From positions 1 to 55,005 of the forward strand of contig NZ_JAIOHK010000045.1 of the NCBI RefSeq assembly GCF_019913785.1: a stretch of 55,005 nucleotides of DNA, in the 5' to 3' direction. Source of the DNA: Altibacter sp. (lineage in GTDB: Bacteria; Bacteroidota; Bacteroidia; Flavobacteriales; Flavobacteriaceae). Numbering within the stretch: position 1 is the stretch's first letter; every line of letters begins with the position of its first letter. Below, piece by piece: positions 18,620 to 25,189 of this stretch. The position numbers were made by a program, and so were the translations under genes. The notes under the pieces were generated by a model. It saw only the letters and a program-made list of their open reading frames with translations. It did not search any database and had not been told where the DNA came from.

Positions 18620-20152
18620 TTAGTGCTTAAAATGACGCGTGCCTGTAAATACCATTGCCATCTTATGCGCATTGCAATAATCGATGCTTAATTCATCTTT
18701 TATTGAGCCTCCTGGTTGAATTACAGCAGTAATCCCGGCGTTGTCTGCTATTTCCACACAGTCCGGAAACGGAAAGAAAGCATCACTAGCCATCACCGCA
18801 CCTTTTAGATCGAATTGAAATGAATTTGCCTTGTCAATTGCTTGACGAAGCGCATCTACTCTCGATGTCTGTCCGGTTCCACTGGCACACAATTGCTTTC
18901 CTTTTGCCAATACAATGGTGTTGGATTTGGTATGCTTACAGATTTTAGAGGCAAACAACAAATCTTCTAACTCATTTGCTGTAGGTTTAGTATCTGTCGC
19001 CTGTGTTAAATTTTCGGCGGTGTCCGTAATAAAATCCTTATCCTGAACCAAGGCACCATTTAAACAAGTTCTAACGGTAGTTTTTGGCAAGGCTACTTCT
19101 TTTTGAATAAGCAGAATCCGATTCTTTTTTTCTTTCAGAATTTCTAAGGCTTCGGAAGAGAAACTAGGAGCGATCACCACTTCACAAAACAGCTTGTGGA
19201 TTTCTTCGGCCGTGGCGGCATCAATTTCAGAATTAGAAATTAATATTCCCCCAAAAGCCGAAACCGAGTCACCGGCCAATGCATCTTTATAGGCTTCCAA
19301 TACGGTATTTCTTTGGGCAATTCCGCAGGCATTGTTGTGTTTTAAGATGGCAAAGGTTGGCGCTTCATCAGTAAACTCACCCATCAAATTAACAGCGGCA
19401 TCTACATCCAAAAGGTTGTTATAGCTCAGTTCTTTTCCGTGTAATTTGTCAAACATGGCATCAAACTCACCAAAGAAAAATCCTTTTTGATGCGGGTTTT
19501 CTCCATATCGAAGCACCTGTCCATTCGTTTCGCTAATCTTGAGTGCCGCCATGCTGTGATCGCTATTGAAGTAATTAAAAATTGCTGTATCGTAATGCGA
19601 TGAAACATTGAAGGCCTTGGCAGCAAATCTTTTGCGATCTTCCTGTGCTACCATACCGTTGTTTGCTGAAATTATTTCCAACAGCTCCGTATAATCTTCC
19701 ATGGAGGCAACACATAGTGTGTCTTTAAAATTTTTCGCAGCAGCGCGAATCAACGAAATACCACCAATATCTATCTTTTCAATAATATCCTGTTCACTCG
19801 CGCCCGAAGCCACGGTCTTTTCGAAAGGATAGAGGTCTACAATTACCAAATCCAATTGTGGAATTTTATATTGTTCCATTTCACCTACATCGCCCTCATG
19901 GTCCTGCCTGTTTAAAATACCTCCAAAAACCTTGGGATGTAACGTCTTGACGCGTCCCCCAAGAATAGACGGATAATCAGTTACGTCTTCAACTGGAACA
20001 ACATCAATCCCCAAATCGTTGATAAATTTTTGTGTACCTCCTGTTGAATATATTTTTACTCCTTGTTCGTCTAGTTTTTGAACTATAGGAGCCAATCCGT
20101 CCTTATGAAATACCGAAATTAATGCTGAAGTGATTTTTTTTGAGTTGCTCAT
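18620..20152 (-). CDS. purH: Bifunctional AICAR transformylase / IMP cyclohydrolase
   Basis: PurH carries out the last two steps of purine synthesis: formyl transfer to AICAR and ring closure to IMP. The 510-residue protein has the N-terminal MGS-like cyclohydrolase domain (STGGTQKFI, GGRVKTLHPKVFGGIL). The transformylase domain follows, with KHNNACGIA and the Ser-Ala-Phe-Gly-Gly segment. Length is typical. It lies upstream of mreB on the same strand but is separated from it by a promoter. Confidence 0.97.
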   Translation of the reverse strand: MSNSKKITSALISVFHKDGLAPIVQKLDEQGVKIYSTGGTQKFINDLGIDVVPVEDVTDYPSILGGRVKTLHPKVFGGILNRQDHEGDVGEMEQYKIPQLDLVIVDLYPFEKTVASGASEQDIIEKIDIGGISLIRAAAKNFKDTLCVASMEDYTELLEIISANNGMVAQEDRKRFAAKAFNVSSHYDTAIFNYFNSDHSMAALKISETNGQVLRYGENPHQKGFFFGEFDAMFDKLHGKELSYNNLLDVDAAVNLMGEFTDEAPTFAILKHNNACGIAQRNTVLEAYKDALAGDSVSAFGGILISNSEIDAATAEEIHKLFCEVVIAPSFSSEALEILKEKKNRILLIQKEVALPKTTVRTCLNGALVQDKDFITDTAENLTQATDTKPTANELEDLLFASKICKHTKSNTIVLAKGKQLCASGTGQTSRVDALRQAIDKANSFQFDLKGAVMASDAFFPFPDCVEIADNAGITAVIQPGGSIKDELSIDYCNAHKMAMVFTGTRHFKH

Positions 20153-20189
20153 GGTGTATTTTTAAGACCAGCCTTCTGTTTAACAGCTG

Positions 20190-20197
20190 CAAAAGTA
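20190..20197 (-). promoter_or_regulatory. Promoter -7 element of purH
   Basis: On the minus strand this reads TACTTTTG, a full TAnnTTTG match, about 38 bases before the purH ATG. The -33 region (TTAC about 20 bases upstream) is a poor match. The 129-base region between purH and the divergent permease gene must hold promoters for both. For the plus strand only a weak TATCTTTA is visible. Confidence 0.5.
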
Positions 20198-20281
20198 CAT
20201 AATTACACACGAATTTTGTAACATAAATAACGAGAAAACGTCTTATCTTTATTCTGAATTTCAATTCATAAAAACCGACCC

Positions 20282-21538
20282 ATGTTAATCTACCTAAGAG
20301 TACTCAAGGAAAGTTTTAATTTTGCAATTAATGCATTAAAAAACAACAAGCTACGTACTTTTTTATCACTGGTAGGGGTCACCATAGGTATCTTCTCTAT
20401 CATCGCAGTATTAGCAGCAGTCGATTCTTTAAAACAGGAAATAGAGGGAAGCATTTCTTCCTTGGATAACAGTACCATCTATTTGGGCCGATTTTCATTT
20501 GGGCCAACCGATGTTCCCATCTGGAAGCGTGAACAATTTCCCGATGTTACCTACGAGGAATATCAATATTTAAAACGGACTGTGCCCGATCTTTATGCCG
20601 CTACCTACACCTTGAATGTTCAAAGCGAGACGATAAAGTATGAAGACAAATCGGTGGGTAATGTTGAAATAGGTGCCGTTACTGATGAATACTATGAAAT
20701 TGAAGCGCTGCAAATTGCTACCGGACGGTTTTATAACGAATCGGAATCGGCCAGTGGCGCACCGGTAGTTGTTATGGGCGATGAAATTGCAAATTCCTTA
20801 TTTGGATCATCTCAGGCCGCTATTGGAAAGAAAGTTAGATTGTACGGACAGAAGTTTACCGTAATTGGCGTATTGAAAAAAGAGGGTAGCGGACTTTTTG
20901 GGGGCTCCAAAGACACAGCTGTATTTCTCCCTGTCAATATGGTACGAAAGATTTTTGGTGATAACAATAAGAATCTCTTCCCTTTTATTATAATTAAACC
21001 TGAAAAAGGAGTGGATCAGGCTGAATTTGTAGCCTTACTAACTCAAAAACTTCGTATGGCAAGAGGGCTAAAGTCGGGTGAGATTGACAATTTCTTTGTA
21101 AACGAACTTCAGGGTTTTAGTGACTTTATAGACAATATTACCGGGCAGATGAACATCATTGGACTGATTATAAGTGGCTTTTCATTATTGGTGGGTGGTT
21201 TCGGAATTGCAAACATTATGTTTGTCAGTGTAAAAGAACGCACCAGTTTAATTGGAATTCAAAAGTCATTAGGAGCCAAAAACCGATTTATTTTGCTTCA
21301 GTTCTTGTTTGAAGCAGTGATCTTAGCTATTATCGGTGGGTTGATAGGACTGGTATTGGTATTCATCGTATCGTTGATCGCATCTCAATTTACGGGCGAT
21401 TTCCAATTTATATTGTCCCCCTGGAATATGTTTATTGGAACGGCTATTTCAGCGGCCATCGGATTAATTTCGGGAATACTTCCGGCGATTTCGGCTTCAC
21501 GATTAGATCCTGTGGAAGCCATTAGAACAGGCATGTAA
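20282..21538 (+). CDS. MacB/FtsX-type ABC transporter permease
   Basis: This 418-residue membrane protein has one N-terminal helix (about 18-45), a large periplasmic MacB_PCD domain (about 50-245) and three C-terminal FtsX helices (about 285-405). The conserved segments NNKLRTFLSLVGVTIGI and SRLDPVEAIRTGM are present. Members of this family work by mechanotransmission across the envelope, for example in export of peptides, toxins or lipoproteins. Its ATPase and membrane-fusion partner are not next to it, so the substrate cannot be inferred. It is a single gene converging on the GAF gene. Confidence 0.9.
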   Translation: MLIYLRVLKESFNFAINALKNNKLRTFLSLVGVTIGIFSIIAVLAAVDSLKQEIEGSISSLDNSTIYLGRFSFGPTDVPIWKREQFPDVTYEEYQYLKRTVPDLYAATYTLNVQSETIKYEDKSVGNVEIGAVTDEYYEIEALQIATGRFYNESESASGAPVVVMGDEIANSLFGSSQAAIGKKVRLYGQKFTVIGVLKKEGSGLFGGSKDTAVFLPVNMVRKIFGDNNKNLFPFIIIKPEKGVDQAEFVALLTQKLRMARGLKSGEIDNFFVNELQGFSDFIDNITGQMNIIGLIISGFSLLVGGFGIANIMFVSVKERTSLIGIQKSLGAKNRFILLQFLFEAVILAIIGGLIGLVLVFIVSLIASQFTGDFQFILSPWNMFIGTAISAAIGLISGILPAISASRLDPVEAIRTGM

Positions 21539-21555
21539 TCATCGCGATGTTATAG

Positions 21556-22011
21556 TTACAGAATTTCGGCAATCTGTGTATTCACCCATTCTAAAAACCG
21601 TTCATCTTCTACCGAAAAGGGATTGGCCGTGTTTGAGTCGATGTCAATCTGACCAATATTCTTCCCTTCCTTGAACAATGGAATAACTATTTCGGCCTTC
21701 ACATAGATACTACAGGCAATATAATTGGTCTGTGCTTTTACATCGGGCACCACAAAATTTTGGTTCGATTCGGCTACTTGTCCGCAAATTCCTTTTCCAA
21801 AAGGGATTACGGTATGATCTGTAGGCTCGCCGGCAAATGCCCTAAGGTGTAAGGTGCGTTCGGCCTCATTGGCGAAGTAAAACCCCACCCAGTCGTAATA
21901 GCCGACGGTAGTTTGTAATAATTCACATATTTCGGTGAGGCGTTGGTCCACCGTTTCAGCCTCATTCGCTAAAATGGTGTTTACTCTAGATTTCAGAGAG
22001 TCGAACGGCAT
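21556..22011 (-). CDS. GAF-domain protein, free methionine-R-sulfoxide reductase-like
   Basis: This 151-residue single-domain GAF protein follows the fRMsr pattern. GKGICGQVA holds Cys76 and NYIACSIYVKAEIVIPL holds Cys100. Their spacing of 24 equals that of Cys94 and Cys118 in E. coli fRMsr as I recall it. The position that would be Cys84 is His66 here. Such enzymes reduce free methionine-R-sulfoxide. Loss of one of three cysteines may change the recycling step or mean a sensor role. It stands alone on the minus strand, divergent from xrtF. Confidence 0.75.
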   Translation of the reverse strand: MPFDSLKSRVNTILANEAETVDQRLTEICELLQTTVGYYDWVGFYFANEAERTLHLRAFAGEPTDHTVIPFGKGICGQVAESNQNFVVPDVKAQTNYIACSIYVKAEIVIPLFKEGKNIGQIDIDSNTANPFSVEDERFLEWVNTQIAEIL

Positions 22012-22071
22012 TGTTATTAGTTTTCAGTAAAAGTATTTTAAAACAGTTAGATACACCAACTTCTATTTCTA

Positions 22072-22079
22072 TATTTTTG
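22072..22079 (+). promoter_or_regulatory. Promoter -7 element of xrtF
   Basis: The sequence TATTTTTG is a full TAnnTTTG match, about 20 bases before the TTG start of xrtF. It supports that unusual start, since no ATG lies between the element and the conserved coding region. The -33 box is weak (TTAG about 21 bases upstream). Confidence 0.45.
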
Positions 22080-22099
22080 TTAAAAATACTAGCCTCATT

Positions 22100-22648
22100 T
22101 TGAAAGCATTATTTCTGAAATATCGGTCGGTTATCCGCTTTGTCCTTCTTTTTATGGGTTCGTATTTAGTGCTGAGTACTTTGTATGCAGTATATCTTCA
22201 GTTGTCGAAAGGAGGCTTGTACGCACCCGATTTTATCACCAATTTGGTGGCAAAGCAAAGTAGTGATATCATTTCTGGTCTGGGTTACCATGCCATGGTG
22301 GTGCCAAGTGATACGGCGCCAAATATGGAGTTGTTCGTGAATGGGAAGTATTTGGCTAGGATTATTGAAGGATGCAATGCCATTAGTATCATCATTCTCT
22401 TTATGGCATTTATCATTGCCTTTTCGGAAAGATTTAAAAAGACATTAATATTTTTATTAGCAGGGGCTGTGTTGATCTATGCAGTGAATGTGCTTCGTAT
22501 TGTTATTTTGGCGATTGCACTCTACGAATATCCTGAGCATAAAGAAATCCTACATGGGGTGGTGTTCCCCGGTTTAATCTATGGTATGGTATTCTTGTTG
22601 TGGATGCTTTGGGTAGGTACCCTTAAACCGAGGAAAGCTCATGAATAG
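22100..22648 (+). CDS. xrtF: Exosortase family protein XrtF
   Basis: This 182-residue integral membrane protein is of the exosortase/archaeosortase superfamily, proposed transpeptidases that process C-terminal sorting signals. The Cys-Arg-His triad is visible: Cys92 in EGCNAISI, Arg133 in NVLRIVIL and His152 in HGVVFPG. It has about five helices. Translation appears to start at a TTG, as there is no in-frame ATG between the promoter and the first conserved residues. It overlaps the next gene, its usual partner, by eight bases. No sorting-signal substrate is recognisable nearby. Confidence 0.9.
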   Translation: MKALFLKYRSVIRFVLLFMGSYLVLSTLYAVYLQLSKGGLYAPDFITNLVAKQSSDIISGLGYHAMVVPSDTAPNMELFVNGKYLARIIEGCNAISIIILFMAFIIAFSERFKKTLIFLLAGAVLIYAVNVLRIVILAIALYEYPEHKEILHGVVFPGLIYGMVFLLWMLWVGTLKPRKAHE

Positions 22649-23066
22649 GCTAAAAAAAATAGTGCTCTTAATATTCTTGGCTGCCATGCTGGTGCTCATT
22701 CGGATGTATGAGGATCAATTGTTTTACAATGTGCTACTCGATTTTTTTAAAACAAATCACAGTACAGCACCGTTGCCCGATTTTGACCTGTGGAAACTTA
22801 TTGGGAATGTTTCCCTTCGCTATTTTCTGAATACCTTGATATCTTTGGCGATATTGTGGGTAGTGTTTCAGGAGCGATCTGTGGTGAAGATTTCGGTCGT
22901 TTTGTACGGGATACTTTTTGTTGTTTTAATGTCTGTGTTCTTGGTACTCGTCCATGCTTCGGAAATAGGACAACATCTTACTTTGTTCTATGTGAGGCGG
23001 TTTTTAATTCAGCCACTTTTCTTGCTTATTTTATTACCGGCGTTTTACTTTCAGCAAAATAAATAA
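22641..23066 (+). CDS. Exosortase F system-associated membrane protein
   Basis: This 141-residue protein has about four hydrophobic helices, a short N-terminal cytoplasmic part and the loop ENQLFYN-like region (EDQLFYNVLLDFF). It sits directly after xrtF with an eight-base overlap, exactly as the flavobacterial family found next to this exosortase. Its biochemical role is unknown. Identification rests on size, membrane topology and this position. Confidence 0.82.
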   Translation: MNRLKKIVLLIFLAAMLVLIRMYEDQLFYNVLLDFFKTNHSTAPLPDFDLWKLIGNVSLRYFLNTLISLAILWVVFQERSVVKISVVLYGILFVVLMSVFLVLVHASEIGQHLTLFYVRRFLIQPLFLLILLPAFYFQQNK

Positions 23067-23078
23067 CTTGGAATGTAG

Positions 23079-23086
23079 TATCTTTG
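23079..23086 (+). promoter_or_regulatory. Promoter -7 element of the metal cluster (DUF3347 gene)
   Basis: The sequence TATCTTTG is a full TAnnTTTG match, 55 bases before the ATG at 23141 and just after the previous gene's stop. A -33 box is not evident. Confidence 0.5.
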
Positions 23087-23140
23087 TACGCTTAGAAGAA
23101 AACTTCAGTATAAAATTAATTCATAGAAAATATTCAGAAA

Positions 23141-23686
23141 ATGAAAAAATATCTTAGTCTATCCTTTGTAATAGTGGTTTTTACTTTTTTATCCTGCGGG
23201 AATGACAAAAAGAAATCGGAACCCGAAGTAATTGAAGTTGAAACAGCTGAAACTAGTGTTGAATATAATTCAGGAAACATCGATGTTACTTTTACCGACG
23301 AAAAACTGGCAGAAGTTTTCAAGCAATATGTGCAATTAAAAACGGCCTTGGTTAAAACGAATGCCGAACGGGCGGGGATGCAAGCGTCGAAGTTAATGGA
23401 TGTCTTTGTAAGAATAGGGGCCAATGAAGCCGCTGTAAAGGCTACACAAGATATGATGGACAGTAAAGATGTTGAGGTGCAGCGTACGGCTTTTGTTACC
23501 GTGACCGCCGAAGTGGAAAAAATGTTGCAGGGAGCCATTGCCGAGGGAACTATCTATAAGCAACATTGCCCTATGGCCTTTGGTAATACCGGGGCGTCAT
23601 GGCTGAGTGAACGCAAGGAGATTTACAATCCGTATTTTGGTGATAAAATGTTGAAATGTGGCCGTGTTGAGGCTGAAATTAAATAG
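23141..23686 (+). CDS. DUF3347 lipoprotein, probable copper-binding periplasmic protein
   Basis: This 181-residue lipoprotein (lipobox FLSC, Cys19) has an acidic linker and a C-terminal DUF3347 domain. The domain's characteristic end is present: QHCPMAFGNTG (His142, Cys143, Met145) and NPYFGDKMLKCG (Met170, Cys173). His, Cys and Met at these places suit a copper site. DUF3347 is often found fused to, or next to, copper and heavy-metal efflux proteins. It heads a run of five same-strand genes whose products are all exported or outer-membrane and rich in Cys or His. Confidence 0.85.
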   Translation: MKKYLSLSFVIVVFTFLSCGNDKKKSEPEVIEVETAETSVEYNSGNIDVTFTDEKLAEVFKQYVQLKTALVKTNAERAGMQASKLMDVFVRIGANEAAVKATQDMMDSKDVEVQRTAFVTVTAEVEKMLQGAIAEGTIYKQHCPMAFGNTGASWLSERKEIYNPYFGDKMLKCGRVEAEIK

Positions 23687-23724
23687 ACTTTAACAAAAGC
23701 TATCGTTTCTGGCACCTTTTGATA

Positions 23725-23732
23725 TAATTTTG
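23725..23732 (+). promoter_or_regulatory. Promoter -7 element very close to the HYC_CC_PP gene start
   Basis: The sequence TAATTTTG is a full TAnnTTTG match, ending only seven bases before the TTG start at 23740. If used, the transcript would begin almost at the start codon (leaderless or nearly so). The TAA at 23725-23727 is also the last in-frame stop before that start. Confidence 0.4.
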
Positions 23733-23739
23733 TGATGTA

Positions 23740-24147
23740 TTGAAAAAATTTGTTTCCATATTATTATCTGTTTTGCTTTTGGCGAGCAGTAGTGGAATTG
23801 CCTATGCGCAACACTTCTGTGGCGAATATGAAATGCTTTCCGAAATAACCTTGGGAGAAAAACACCTGTCGTGTGGTATGGCAATGGAAATACCCGATTG
23901 TGATGACGGGATTGCTCAAGAACACGATTGTTGTGACAACCAATACACTCAGATTACCACCGATGACACCTTTGCCAAGGCTTCTTTCGATATTGATTTA
24001 AACAAAACCTTTGTTGCGGCTTTTGTCTCTGTATTTGTAGTACAAAGGCCGGATAATTACCCTACAAATACAAATTTCTTCGCGGAATACCATCCGCCTC
24101 CGCTCAAACAGGACTTTCAGGTACTGTATGAGACCTTTTTAATTTGA
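23740..24147 (+). CDS. HYC_CC_PP-type small exported cysteine-rich protein
   Basis: This 135-residue protein has a signal peptide (about 1-23), the motif HFC (25-27), further cysteines at 45 and 54, a CC pair (64-65), a hydrophobic segment (about 90-101) and PPP near the C-terminus (119-121). This matches the small Bacteroidota family named for those HYC, CC and PP motifs, usually found beside TonB receptors and HMA proteins. Function is not established; metal binding is a fair inference from the cysteines. The only possible start in frame is a TTG at 23740; the first internal ATG lies after the signal peptide. Confidence 0.8.
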   Translation: MKKFVSILLSVLLLASSSGIAYAQHFCGEYEMLSEITLGEKHLSCGMAMEIPDCDDGIAQEHDCCDNQYTQITTDDTFAKASFDIDLNKTFVAAFVSVFVVQRPDNYPTNTNFFAEYHPPPLKQDFQVLYETFLI

Positions 24148-24360
24148 TTTTATTGTTATCTAATCGCTATGTTGAGGTGATTTTCTATTTTTGAAATTTT
24201 ATTTCGAAGATAAATTTTATGGCACCTTACTACTTAGAAATAGTAACTGTTAATGAAAACGATGAAACAGTGACAAATTGATTGATGCCAATTTATATTT
24301 TTTGGACGAATTGGCCGGTATTGAAAAAAATTAAAAGACAACACATAAAACAAATTTGTT

Positions 24361-25188
24361 ATGAGATATATAGGATTAATAATAAGTATTAGTCTTCTGA
24401 GTGTATTAGGGTGTAAAGAAAAGGAAACAGAAGTTAGTACAGCAAATGAATCTGAAATCCTTGTTGAAACGGAAGCTACTCCGGAAGTAGTTTCTAACAA
24501 GGATCAAGTTTACGAAACTAAAGAATTGAATAAATCGAACAAAGCTGCAAATGTGCAGACATTTGGTTCTTTACACGAAATTATGGAAGGCAATTTTGCT
24601 GCTGCCATCTCATTAAAAGAGGTCGCAAACATCCCACATTTATATGCACTGGGTGCTGTTGAAAATTTAGATGGAGAAATTCTGATTTATGATGGAAAAC
24701 CTATCATTAGCCGAAGGTCTGAGGAGATGATGTCGATTGATAATAGTTTTAATGCTTCAGCGGCCTTGTTGGCGTATGCCGTTGTCCCTGAGTGGGATGA
24801 AATTACAATCCCACCAATGGTAAAAAGTCATGGTCAGTTTGAAATCTTCTTACAGCAGCAAGCCGAAAAAGCAGGAATAGATACCTCAAAGCCGTTCCCA
24901 TTCTTATTAATTGGAGGCGTAGCAAAATTGAATTGGCATGTAGTGAATGGTAAAGAACTTAGTACGGTTAATACGAAACAAAGTCATATGAAGTCGGGAT
25001 TAAATGGTGTGTTAACACACGCCTATGTTGATATTCTAGGATTTTACGATAACAGCAATGATGGGACCTTCGTACACAAGGGCTCTAAAACCCATATGCA
25101 CTTTAAAGCGCAACATGCAGATGTGGCAGCACATGTAGATACTATGTTTCTCGGACAAGACTTGACATTAAAATTGCCAAAACAATAG
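24361..25188 (+). CDS. Acetolactate-decarboxylase-like (AlsD-fold) lipoprotein
   Basis: This 275-residue protein has a lipoprotein signal (VLGC, Cys18), an acidic linker to about residue 65 and a domain resembling alpha-acetolactate decarboxylase. GSLHEIMEGNF and LDGEILIYDG fit the N-terminal half. KTHMHF plus a downstream His give H245-x-H247 and H258, the same HxH and 11-residue spacing as the AlsD zinc ligands. The position of the AlsD catalytic Arg looks like Leu (FLLIGG, about 181-186), and the protein ends 17 residues after the last zinc ligand, so the C-terminal Glu is absent. True decarboxylase activity is doubtful; a zinc- or copper-binding role in the envelope is possible. The next gene starts two bases after its stop. 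Confidence 0.75.
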   Translation: MRYIGLIISISLLSVLGCKEKETEVSTANESEILVETEATPEVVSNKDQVYETKELNKSNKAANVQTFGSLHEIMEGNFAAAISLKEVANIPHLYALGAVENLDGEILIYDGKPIISRRSEEMMSIDNSFNASAALLAYAVVPEWDEITIPPMVKSHGQFEIFLQQQAEKAGIDTSKPFPFLLIGGVAKLNWHVVNGKELSTVNTKQSHMKSGLNGVLTHAYVDILGFYDNSNDGTFVHKGSKTHMHFKAQHADVAAHVDTMFLGQDLTLKLPKQ

Positions 25189-25189
25189 T

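Noticed and set aside
21540-21549. Palindrome CATCGCGATG between the convergent MacB-type and GAF genes.
   Set aside because: Too short for a terminator and with no T tract; no reason to call it an operator.
23711-23726. TGGCACC before the HYC_CC_PP gene as a possible sigma-54 -24 box.
   Set aside because: No GC at the -12 spacing; the sequence there is ATATA.
24219-24281. A 20-residue open frame starting ATGGCACC between the HYC_CC_PP and AlsD-like genes.
   Set aside because: Nothing in its composition, repeats or promoter supports it. The 213-base gap is AT-rich and short frames are expected by chance.
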